Below, in pieces: positions 8,029-15,605 of a DNA stretch of 21,878 nucleotides. The notes under the pieces were generated by a model. The model was not told where the DNA came from. It saw only the letters and a list, made by a program, of their open reading frames with translations, and did no database searches. Position numbers and translations under genes: made by a program. Where the stretch lies: NCBI GenBank assembly GCA_964563495.1, contig CAZLYK010000084.1, positions 1-21,878 on the forward strand, in the 5' to 3' direction. Within the stretch, counting starts at the first letter, position 1; the number at the start of each line of letters is the position of its first letter. This stretch comes from CAZLYK01 sp964563495. GTDB lineage: Bacteria; Acidobacteriota; Blastocatellia; RBC074.

Positions 8029-8434
8029 ACTTTCTCTCTTTTTCGCGTTCGTTCATCTCGGCTTCGCGGCGGGTGAGGAATTCGGCATAGCGCTTCTGCT
8101 GTTCCGGCGAGAGGATGGCATTGATGCGGGTGCGCGTCAGCTCGCGCATCTCCTTGAATGCCGGGCAATCGGCCATCCGGCGAGGTTGAAACTCCTTGCG
8201 CGTCTGCTCATAGATCGTTCGCACCTGGGTGACCTGTTCATCGCTCAGGTTAAGATCCCGCCGCATATCCTCGATCATCATCTGGCGCCAGTTGGGGCCC
8301 GGGCCATTCGGGCGACTGGCGCTCGACTTGATCATGTAGAGCCGGTCGATCGACGCCCCGGTTACGCCGCCAAGCAAGAAGACGACCAGGATCAGCAGCC
8401 AGACCTGAAATTTTACTTTACCCTGGTAATTCAT
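8027..8434 (-). CDS. Membrane-anchored Spy/CpxP-like (LTxxQ) periplasmic protein
   Basis: The protein has 135 residues. One N-terminal membrane segment (about 11-30, VWLLILVVFLLGGVTGASID) is followed by a helical, charged periplasmic region. LNLSDEQ (61-67) and LSPEQQ (108-113) are the two LTxxQ-like motifs of the Spy/CpxP/ZraP family. That family chaperones or senses envelope stress and metals. The start codon overlaps the preceding gene by four bases (ATGA, 8431-8434), so translation is coupled to the anti-sigma candidate. The stop codon falls inside the inverted repeat at the 3' end. In this operon it is probably the periplasmic sensor arm or an output of the ECF sigma factor. The exact ligand is unknown. 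Confidence 0.78.
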   Translation of the reverse strand: MNYQGKVKFQVWLLILVVFLLGGVTGASIDRLYMIKSSASRPNGPGPNWRQMMIEDMRRDLNLSDEQVTQVRTIYEQTRKEFQPRRMADCPAFKEMRELTRTRINAILSPEQQKRYAEFLTRREAEMNEREKERK

Positions 8435-8865
8435 CGCTGCTCCTTGGGTTGAGTCGCCGGGCGCTCGCTATAGCCGACAAATGAGGCCATCATCTCATCG
8501 CTCGAGAGGCCGGGAATTTCCGCCAGCACCTGGGCGTACGAGGGGTTGGTCGAAAGGTTCAGGCCGTTCGGGTTCGAGGTTGAAAACGCGGGGCTGTACC
8601 AGACCAGACCGATTGCCATGACTGCAATCATAGTCAGAACCGGGATCGCGTGTTTTGCCTCGGTCAGCAGCTCAAACCATTTGCCTTTAACCTCTGATCG
8701 CTGGCGTTCTTCGGCCTCTATCCGGACGCGAATGCGCCGGTAGAGAAAAGGCGAGGTCGCAGCGGTATTGATCTCGGCCTGGCTGGCCTCGAAGGCACGC
8801 AACAGCTGCTCGCCAAAACGATCGATATCTTCATCCTTAATGTGGGTCTTATTGCGGTTCCACAT
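8431..8865 (-). CDS. Single-pass membrane protein, putative anti-sigma factor
   Basis: This 144-residue protein has a cytoplasmic-looking, charged N-terminal half (1-70), one membrane segment (about 73-91, AIPVLTMIAVMAIGLVWY) and a short outer tail. No sequence motif such as the HxxxCxxC zinc motif of ZAS anti-sigma factors is present. The anti-sigma role is inferred from its position 60 bases after the ECF sigma gene, its topology, and the Spy-like gene that overlaps it downstream. A purine-rich AGAGGA lies upstream of the ATG. It could instead be a small accessory membrane protein; binding to the sigma factor has no direct sequence support. Confidence 0.65.
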   Translation of the reverse strand: MWNRNKTHIKDEDIDRFGEQLLRAFEASQAEINTAATSPFLYRRIRVRIEAEERQRSEVKGKWFELLTEAKHAIPVLTMIAVMAIGLVWYSPAFSTSNPNGLNLSTNPSYAQVLAEIPGLSSDEMMASFVGYSERPATQPKEQR

Positions 8866-8925
8866 CTCTTTATCCTCTTCTCAGTGGTTCGTTATCGCTT
8901 CGTTGACTGCACCGGCAGACAACGA

Positions 8926-9558
8926 TCACAAAAATTTTCTCAGCAGGCGGCGCAGCCCATGCTGCGCGCGGTGAGACCGCATCTTGACTTTGGCCGAAGT
9001 CCATCCGGTCAGCTCGGCGATCTCAGCGATCGATAAATCTTCGAGCTTGAGCATGGCCAGGACCAGCCGGTCTTCCGGTTTAAGTTGCGAGAGCAGCTTG
9101 TTCGCCAGGTCGCGCGAGATCATGTTTCCTTCGATATTGCTCTCAGCGCTGATGTCTCGCAACCGGTCATTGAGATATGCCGCTTCATCCTCACTCAAAT
9201 CGCCGATATTGCTTTCGCTGCGCCGCCGTTGACGTCTCAGCTCATCGTAACAGGTGCGCACCGTGATCCTGGCCAGCCACGCAATGAACGAATTTTCGTG
9301 CCCGCCCTGGTAGTCGCCAAGGGCAAAATAGGTCTTAATGAAGCTTTCCTGAATGATCTCTTCAACCTGCTCGCGACGTGAAAAGAATCGATACGACAAT
9401 CGCGCGACCAGATGACGATGGCGCTCAAAGAGCTGCGAAAATGCAGCTTCATCGCCGTCGCGCGCAGCCACGACCAGTACGTCATCTGTCGGTTCTTGAG
9501 TTTGAACCCGCGTCAAAACGGGGTCGCCAGGTTCGGTTTTTTCAGCCATCTTCCTCAT
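8926..9558 (-). CDS. ECF-type RNA polymerase sigma-70 factor
   Basis: This 210-residue protein has region 2 at about 37-110 (AAFSQLFERHRHLVARLSYRF, then VEEIIQESFIKTYFAL and the region 2.3/2.4 stretch NSFIAWLARITVRTCYDELRR). Region 4 is at about 150-205 (PEDRLVLAMLKLEDLSIAEIAELTGW, then SAKVKMRSHRAQHGLRRLL), with the helix-turn-helix intact. Regions 1 and 3 are absent, as in ECF factors. It directs RNA polymerase to a stress regulon, commonly including its own operon. Two starts are possible, the ATG at 9558 used here and one three codons later (9549). Neither has a well-placed ribosome binding site. It heads the sigma / membrane anti-sigma candidate / Spy-like operon, which suggests envelope-stress signalling. 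Confidence 0.9.
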   Translation of the reverse strand: MRKMAEKTEPGDPVLTRVQTQEPTDDVLVVAARDGDEAAFSQLFERHRHLVARLSYRFFSRREQVEEIIQESFIKTYFALGDYQGGHENSFIAWLARITVRTCYDELRRQRRRSESNIGDLSEDEAAYLNDRLRDISAESNIEGNMISRDLANKLLSQLKPEDRLVLAMLKLEDLSIAEIAELTGWTSAKVKMRSHRAQHGLRRLLRKFL

Positions 9559-9700
9559 GTGTTCATGAGACCAGATTCAAGAGATTTTGAAAACCTTACC
9601 ACCTATATAGTCGCAAAAATGGCGGTTTTGGTTACAGGTTTTTGTCACTGTATTAAAAATAGACAGTAAGTTTCGGCTCACATCGCGTCATGAAAAGTGT

Positions 9701-9731
9701 CCCGACCTGAAGAGGTTTCGGGGATTTTTTT
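9701..9731 (+). terminator. Hairpin with T7 run, terminator-like
   Basis: CCCGACCT (9701-9708) folds back on AGG plus TCGGG (9713-9722) around a GAAG loop, with a two-base bulge, and is followed by seven Ts (9725-9731). It looks like an intrinsic terminator on the plus strand, but no plus-strand gene lies just upstream, only the divergent sigma gene. The bases at 9692-9710 also match the ends of the MITE-like element at 18744-18932 at 17 of 19 positions, so it may be a leftover element end. Confidence 0.4.
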
Positions 9732-9762
9732 CAGAGTTGAACAGCTGAAATCCCGGCGATCT

Positions 9763-9792
9763 TTGACAAATCTGATTGACCCTGTCTATTGT
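9763..9792 (+). promoter_or_regulatory. Candidate promoter of the secreted nuclease gene
   Basis: TTGACA (9763-9768) is a full -35 match. At 16 to 18 bases spacing lie TCTATT (9785-9790) and TATTGT (9787-9792), each 4 of 6 to the -10 consensus. A transcript would begin near 9798-9800, about 55 bases before the ATG at 9856. Nothing else in 9559-9855 looks more like a start site. Confidence 0.42.
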
Positions 9793-9855
9793 GCCTGCGA
9801 AACACAGCAATGGTGCTCAACCGATGATTCGATTTAGCCAAACCCGGAGTCAATC

Positions 9856-12800
9856 ATGAGACGACTGTTCTTTCAGCTTAAAGCGAGGCGTGTTCGACTT
9901 GCACTAACTACCACAGTTCTGCTCCTGTTTTCCGCCTTTCTGATTTATCAACTGAAGACGCCCCAGCCGGTCCAGGCTGCGGCGTCGGAGCTTTTCATCT
10001 CTGAATACATAGAAGGCAGTTCAAACAACAAAGCCATAGAAATCTACAACGGCACGGGCGCTGCCGTGAACCTGGCGACATCGAGCTACAACCTGCAGAT
10101 GTATTTCAACGGCAGCGCATCCGCCGGGCTGACCATCAACCTGACCGGCACGGTCGCTGCCGGCGATGTCTATGTTGTCGCGCAGAGTTCGGCGAACGCC
10201 GCAATCCTGGCGCAAGCGGATCAAACGAATGGGAGCGGCTGGTTCAACGGGGATGACGCCGTCGTTTTGCGCAAGGGGACGACGATTATCGATGTCATCG
10301 GCCAGATCGGCTTTGATCCGGGGACCGAATGGGGAACCGGCCTGACCTCGACGGCGGACAATACCCTGAGACGCAAGTCCGCAGTCTGCAGCGGCGACAC
10401 TAACGGTTCAAATGTCTTCGACCCGAGCACGGAGTGGGATGGATTTGCGACCGACACTGTTAGCGATCTCGGCTCACATACAGCGAGTTGCGGCGATGCC
10501 GCACCGTTCGTCGCGAGCGTCAATCCCGCGAATAGCGCCGTCAATGTCGCTTCGAACTCCGACGTGACGATTAACTTCAGCGAGGCCGTCAACGTGACCG
10601 GCGCATGGTTCACGATTACGGGCAGCCTCAGCGGTCCTCATCCGGCGGCGGTCTCCGGCGGTCCGACCAGTTTTACCCTCAATCCAGACGTAGACTTTGC
10701 CAGTGGCGAGCTAGTTTCAGTGACGGTCGTGGCCGGCCAGGTAACCGACCAGGATTCGGTCGACCCGCCTGATAATATGGCGGCTGACTTTGGCTGGTCT
10801 TTCACGACCGTGACCGTCTCGACGAGCCCGACAGTCAGCGGGCTGGCCAGCCCCAATCTCGTCCCGGCGGGCACGACGACTTTGTTGACTGCCGCCGTGA
10901 CGCCGGGAACCAACCCGGCCAGCACCGGAATCGCGGTGACGGGCAACCTGACTGCTATCGGTGGATCGGCCTCGCAGCAATTTTTTGATAACGGCACGAA
11001 TGGGGACGTGACTGCGGGCGATAATGTCTTCTCGTACCTCGCCCTGGTTGGGGCGCTCAATCCGCAGGGAGTGAAGAGCCTGTCTCTGACCGTGACCGAC
11101 GCGCAGTCGCGCAGCGGCAGCGGCTCGATCTCGCTCACGGTCGACCCGCCCAACCTGGCGATCAACCAAATTCAGGGCTCCGGCACAACTTCGCCATTCG
11201 CAAGTTTGAGGGTCAGGACCAGCGGTATCGTCACCGGCCGCAGAAGCAACGGATTCTTCATCCAGACGCCGGACGCCGAAGTCGACGCCGATCCGAATAC
11301 TTCTGAGGGCATTCTGGTCTTCACTTCGAGTGCGCCGCCGGCTGCTGCGGCTGTGGGCAACCAGGTGGCGGTGACCGGCACAGTCAGCGAGTTTATTCCG
11401 TCTGCCGATCCTTACAGCCCGCCGTTGACCGAACTCTCGGTCTCGCCGGTGGTCACGCTCATCTCATCGGGTAATCCCTTGCCCGCCCCGGTAACGCTGA
11501 TGGCGGCCCAAACCAGCCCGACCGGCGGCGTCGAGCAATTGGAGAGATTCGAAGGCATGCGTGTCCGCGTAGATTCGCTGACTGCGGTCTCTCCGACGGG
11601 AGGCTTTACGGATGAGAATGACGCACTCGGAAACTCGAATGGAGTCTTTTACGGTGTCATCACCGGGCTCGGCCGTCCATTCCGCGAGCCGGGCATAGAT
11701 GCATTGAATCCGCTGCCGGCGGGCGCCCCGGCCGGCGTGCCGCGCTTCGACGGCAATCCGGAGAAGCTTAGAGTCGATAGCGATGGAATCGGCGCACCCT
11801 TACTTGAAGTCACGAGCGGGGCCGTGATCACAAATCTGGTCGGACCACTCGATTTCAGTTTCCGCACCTACACGATCATGCCCGAGCCGACGAGCGTACC
11901 GGAGGTGACGGGAAATATCAGCGCGATTCCCGCCCCGGCACCGGGTGCAGATGAGTTCACCGTCGCCTCGTTCAACATGGAGAGGTTCTTCGATACGGTC
12001 AATGACCCCGGGATCGGTGATCCTGTCCTGACCACGACTGCTTTCAACAACCGTCTCAACAAGGCTTCATTAGCCATCCGCAACGTCATGCGAACGCCGG
12101 ACATCATCGGGGTTGAAGAGGTCGAGAATCTGAGCACGCTCCAGGCGATTGCGGCGAAGGTCAACTCAGACGCCGTCGCCGCCGGCGATCCGGATCCAGG
12201 CTACGTCGCCTACCTGATAGAAGGGAACGATCCCGGCGGGATCGACCCCGGCTTCCTGGTCAAGACCGGCGGGGCCAGAGTGACGGTTATCGATGTCACA
12301 CAGGAGGGCAAGACCACTACTTACATCGATCCGAATAGTGGATTACCGGACCTTTTGAATGATCGGCCGCCGCTGATTTTGCGCGCGGTGATCAATCATC
12401 CTGACGGGCCGGCTTTCCCGGTGACGGTGATCGTCAATCACCTGCGCTCGCTCATCGGCGTCGATGATCCGGTCGATGGGAACCGCGTCCGCACCAAGCG
12501 TCGCGCCCAGGCCGAATTCCTCGCCAATCTGATACAGACCCGGCAATCGGCCGACCCGACCGAGAAGATCATTTCGGTCGGTGATTACAACGCCTTCCAG
12601 TTCAATGACGGCTATGTCGATTCGATCGGGACGATCAAGGGCACGCCGACTCCGGCGAATGAGGTCGTGCTGGCCTCGACGGACCTGGTCAATCCCGATC
12701 TGATCGATCTGGTCGATCAGGCCCCGGTCGGGCAGCGTTATTCGTTTGTCTTCGATGGGACCGCACAGGAACTCGACCACATCCTGATCACTAACAATCT

Positions 12801-13659
12801 GCTGGTCCGGTTGAACGCGTTGTTTTACGGGCGCAGCAATTCGGATTTCCCCGAAAGCCTGCGCAGTGATTCGACACGGCCCGAGCGTTTGTCGGATCAC
12901 GATATGCCGATCGGTTATTTCAGCTTCCCGAAAGCCGATCTCTCGGTGACCAAGACCAGTTCGGGGACGGTCACCTCGAGCAATTCACTGACCTACACGA
13001 TAGAGGTCTCGAACAGCCTGGATGACCCCGCGGTCAATCTCACCCTCAGCGATCCTCTACCGGCGGGGGCGACATTCAAATCAGTCACGGCGCCATCCGG
13101 GTGGACGTGCACTACGCCCGCCGTCGGGAGCAACGGAACCGTGACCTGCGCGGCCGATTCGCTCGCCTCAGGCGCAACCGCCGGCTTCACCCTGGTCGTC
13201 GATGTCGATTGTGATCTGGCTAACGGGACGGTCCTGAGCAATCAGGTGACGATCGGATCAGAGACGCTCGATCCCGATACGGCTAATAATACGAAGACGG
13301 CCCAGGCTACGGTCTCGAACCCGCCGCCGGTGATCAGCGGCGAGTCCGCCTCACCTAGCCTGATCTGGCCGCCCAATCACAAACTGGTCGATGTCAACGT
13401 CGTCTATTCGGTGACCGATAACTGCGGCGCTCCATCGTGTGTCCTGAGCGTCTCCAGCAACGAACCCGAGAACGGGCTTGGCGATGGAGATACCGACACC
13501 GACTGGGAGGTTGTCAATTCTAAAAAAGTGCGGTTACGGGCGGAGAGAGCGGGCTCCGGCGAGGGCCGGACCTACACCATCACCATCACCTGCACGGACA
13601 GTGCCGGCGGCAGGAGCTCCAGGACGGTGACCGTGACCGTTCCCAAGAGCAAGAAATAG
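9856..13659 (+). CDS. Secreted multidomain endonuclease/exonuclease/phosphatase-family nuclease (ExeM/NucH-like)
   Basis: The protein has 1267 residues. An export signal (1-42, ending near VQAAA) is followed by a lamin-tail domain (about 44-155, FISEYIEGSSNNKAIEIYN), an SbsA/Big_5 Ig-like domain (about 214-318) and a second Ig-like domain (about 325-430). Next come an OB-fold-like region (about 432-540), the EEP nuclease domain (about 700-1025), a DUF11 repeat (about 1027-1153) and a C-terminal Ig/HYR-like domain with WPPNHK (1171-1176). Active-site residues are visible: N707, the GVEEVEN glutamates 754-755, NH 861-862, GDYN 909-912, and LSDHD 1012-1016. The family degrades extracellular DNA for nutrients or biofilm remodelling. 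CGGAG (9845-9849) supports the start. No C-terminal sorting motif is clear, so surface retention is unproven. Divergent from the sigma operon. Confidence 0.88.
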   Translation: MRRLFFQLKARRVRLALTTTVLLLFSAFLIYQLKTPQPVQAAASELFISEYIEGSSNNKAIEIYNGTGAAVNLATSSYNLQMYFNGSASAGLTINLTGTVAAGDVYVVAQSSANAAILAQADQTNGSGWFNGDDAVVLRKGTTIIDVIGQIGFDPGTEWGTGLTSTADNTLRRKSAVCSGDTNGSNVFDPSTEWDGFATDTVSDLGSHTASCGDAAPFVASVNPANSAVNVASNSDVTINFSEAVNVTGAWFTITGSLSGPHPAAVSGGPTSFTLNPDVDFASGELVSVTVVAGQVTDQDSVDPPDNMAADFGWSFTTVTVSTSPTVSGLASPNLVPAGTTTLLTAAVTPGTNPASTGIAVTGNLTAIGGSASQQFFDNGTNGDVTAGDNVFSYLALVGALNPQGVKSLSLTVTDAQSRSGSGSISLTVDPPNLAINQIQGSGTTSPFASLRVRTSGIVTGRRSNGFFIQTPDAEVDADPNTSEGILVFTSSAPPAAAAVGNQVAVTGTVSEFIPSADPYSPPLTELSVSPVVTLISSGNPLPAPVTLMAAQTSPTGGVEQLERFEGMRVRVDSLTAVSPTGGFTDENDALGNSNGVFYGVITGLGRPFREPGIDALNPLPAGAPAGVPRFDGNPEKLRVDSDGIGAPLLEVTSGAVITNLVGPLDFSFRTYTIMPEPTSVPEVTGNISAIPAPAPGADEFTVASFNMERFFDTVNDPGIGDPVLTTTAFNNRLNKASLAIRNVMRTPDIIGVEEVENLSTLQAIAAKVNSDAVAAGDPDPGYVAYLIEGNDPGGIDPGFLVKTGGARVTVIDVTQEGKTTTYIDPNSGLPDLLNDRPPLILRAVINHPDGPAFPVTVIVNHLRSLIGVDDPVDGNRVRTKRRAQAEFLANLIQTRQSADPTEKIISVGDYNAFQFNDGYVDSIGTIKGTPTPANEVVLASTDLVNPDLIDLVDQAPVGQRYSFVFDGTAQELDHILITNNLLVRLNALFYGRSNSDFPESLRSDSTRPERLSDHDMPIGYFSFPKADLSVTKTSSGTVTSSNSLTYTIEVSNSLDDPAVNLTLSDPLPAGATFKSVTAPSGWTCTTPAVGSNGTVTCAADSLASGATAGFTLVVDVDCDLANGTVLSNQVTIGSETLDPDTANNTKTAQATVSNPPPVISGESASPSLIWPPNHKLVDVNVVYSVTDNCGAPSCVLSVSSNEPENGLGDGDTDTDWEVVNSKKVRLRAERAGSGEGRTYTITITCTDSAGGRSSRTVTVTVPKSKK

Positions 13660-13674
13660 GCAGGATCAACCAGG

Positions 13675-13719
13675 CCGATCCCGGATTGACTGGATGAAAT
13701 CCCGTCAATCCGGGATCGG
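13675..13719. repeat. Strong hairpin just before the SLOG gene
   Basis: The arms ccgatcccggattgac (13675-13690) and gtcaatccgggatcgg (13704-13719) are perfect over 16 bp. After one mismatch, four more pairs (ggat/atcc) close on a GAA loop. It ends 8 bases before the ATG of the SLOG gene and 15 bases after the nuclease stop. It has no T-run. It may end the nuclease mRNA by processing, or mask the ribosome binding site of the SLOG gene. Confidence 0.75.
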
Positions 13720-13727
13720 TCTGGGAT

Positions 13728-15509
13728 ATGGTGCCAAACATCGTGGGGACCGAACACAACCATTCGACGATTCCGATTGTTATCGGCGTGACGGGCCATC
13801 GGGACCTGAGGGAAGCAGACATCTCGCCGCTCGAGAGCAGTGTCGGGGGATTGATCGATAGCGTCAGGCGCGGTCACCCCGATACCCCGCTCATCCTGCT
13901 CTCTCCGCTGGCCGAAGGGGCCGATCGACTGGTGGCGAGGGTGGCTCTCAACCGGGGTGTCCGGCTGGTAGTTCCCCTGCCTTTGCCGATCGCTGAGTAC
14001 GAAAAGGATTTCGAGACGGCGGAATCGCTGGCCGAATTCAGAGAGTTGATCGGTCACGCGGAGGAGCGGTTCGAACTCCGGCTGTTGCCGGGAATCTCAG
14101 AGAATCAGATCGTGACCGGCGGCGAACAGCGCAACTTACAGTATGCCCAGGTCGGAGCTTACATAGTTCGCCACAGCCAGGTTTTGATCGCTCTCTGGGA
14201 CGGCAACCAGCCGGATAAAGAACCGACCGGAGGCACCGCGCAGATCGTCAGATTCAAGCTGAGAGGCATTCCCGATCCGTATACTCCGCCGACCAAACCA
14301 CTGGATGTGATCGACACCGGGCCTGTCTCCCACATCCTGACGCCGCGTCAGAGCTATCCAAACCCCGAAGGTCAACCTTACTCCCTCAATCCCCGGTATC
14401 CGGGTGAGATCGATGGCAACCGGGAAACGCTCAAGACCGCTTACGACCGGATCCTCGCCCGAATCGACACGTTCAATCGGGATGTCAATCATCTTTCTCC
14501 AAGCTGGGGTGAGAAGATTCAGGCGAGCAGAGAGGGGCTGATCCCCTCAGCCTATCTACCCCGGCTGTCCCAAGCCGACCTGGCCATACTCGGACAGTTT
14601 GCCGTAGCCGATGTCCTCGCGGGTTATTTTCAGAAATGGCGAAGATGGACCTTGAGGGCCCTTTTCGTCATCGCCGTCCTGGCGGTGGTGAGTTTCGAGG
14701 TCTACGCCCACCTGCTCACCAGCCCCTGGGTCTTGATTCTTTATCCGGTACTTCTGGGAATGGCTTTCCTGATCTATTTCGTGGCCAAACAGAGGGATTA
14801 TCAGAACAAGTATCTGGATTATCGTGCGCTCGCCGAAGGGCTGCGAGTCCAGCTCTTCTGGCGTCTGGCCGGATTGCGTGAGGAAGTGGCTGATCATTAC
14901 CTGCGCAAACAGCAGACCGAGCTGGATTGGATCCGCCACGCCATTCGCGCCTGCAACGTCCAGGTCTTGCGTTCGAGTGTCATGGCCAATCAGACAGGCT
15001 CCGAGACCAGGGATGTCGATCGGGTGCGGGCGCTCAGGGAACTCGTCCTGCCTCACTGGATCGAAGCACAATTCGAGTTCTTCAAGCGGCGAACAGGCGA
15101 CAACCGGCGCAGCCACGAATGGCGGGAGTCGGGAATGAATGGGTTTTTTGGAGCAGGGCTGGGGATCGCCATCCTCGTCGTCGTCCTGGACTTATATCTG
15201 CCTCGCTCGGGTTTTTATCCCGGCGTTCATCATTGGCTGATCGTCGGGATGGGAACCATGCCCGCCATCGCCGCGGCTCTGGGAGGGTTCGCAGAGAAGA
15301 TGGCTTTCTCCGAGCAGGCAAAACGATATCGATGGATGAGCGGCCTCTTTGAACGAGCCCGCCGCAAACTGGATGAGTTTCTTGAGGAGAACCAATTGAA
15401 GAAGGCCCAGGACCTGATTCGTGATCTGGGCAAAGAGGCATTGGTCGAGAATGGCGACTGGGTCATGGCTCATCGAGAAAGAGAGATCGATCCGCCGCGC
15501 GGCGGGTAG
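13728..15509 (+). CDS. SLOG nucleotide-sensor domain fused to four membrane segments (SLATT-like effector)
   Basis: The protein has 593 residues. The N-terminal part (about 15-185) is a SLOG/LOG-type Rossmannoid domain: IPIVIGVTGHRD (15-26), SPLAEGADRL (59-68), ALWDG (155-159) and GGTAQIV (168-174). These are typical of the family that binds nucleotides or NAD-derived signals. Two hydrophobic pairs follow: about 309-329 with 333-353, then about 472-491 with 502-522. Each pair is followed by a charged helix (AKQRDYQNKYLDYRALAEG; AEKMAFSEQAKRYRWMSGL), which fits SLATT-type 2TM modules. In known systems SLOG senses a second messenger and the membrane part is the toxic or pore-forming effector. 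The start ATG at 13728 has only a weak GGGAT upstream and lies by a hairpin. It is the first of three co-directional genes ending in a TIR protein. Confidence 0.78.
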   Translation: MVPNIVGTEHNHSTIPIVIGVTGHRDLREADISPLESSVGGLIDSVRRGHPDTPLILLSPLAEGADRLVARVALNRGVRLVVPLPLPIAEYEKDFETAESLAEFRELIGHAEERFELRLLPGISENQIVTGGEQRNLQYAQVGAYIVRHSQVLIALWDGNQPDKEPTGGTAQIVRFKLRGIPDPYTPPTKPLDVIDTGPVSHILTPRQSYPNPEGQPYSLNPRYPGEIDGNRETLKTAYDRILARIDTFNRDVNHLSPSWGEKIQASREGLIPSAYLPRLSQADLAILGQFAVADVLAGYFQKWRRWTLRALFVIAVLAVVSFEVYAHLLTSPWVLILYPVLLGMAFLIYFVAKQRDYQNKYLDYRALAEGLRVQLFWRLAGLREEVADHYLRKQQTELDWIRHAIRACNVQVLRSSVMANQTGSETRDVDRVRALRELVLPHWIEAQFEFFKRRTGDNRRSHEWRESGMNGFFGAGLGIAILVVVLDLYLPRSGFYPGVHHWLIVGMGTMPAIAAALGGFAEKMAFSEQAKRYRWMSGLFERARRKLDEFLEENQLKKAQDLIRDLGKEALVENGDWVMAHREREIDPPRGG

Positions 15510-15514
15510 CGATC

Positions 15515-15565
15515 AAATAGACAGGATTGACAAGATCTGAAAAGAGATTGAACAGGATTGGTCCC
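15515..15565. repeat. Partial 'acaggatt' repeat, copy 3
   Basis: The sequence agacaggattgacaagat (15518-15535) then attgaacaggattgg (15548-15562) carries the left-arm words of the intergenic repeat family, without a pairing right arm. It fills most of the 96-base gap between the SLOG gene and the next gene. Confidence 0.6.
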
Positions 15566-15605
15566 TTCGATCCGATCGGGACGAATTCAAAGCAGGGAGA
15601 TCGAT

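Noticed and set aside
12343..12900. 185-codon minus-strand frame inside the nuclease gene
   Set aside because: It lies opposite the conserved nuclease active site and has no start signal or family match.
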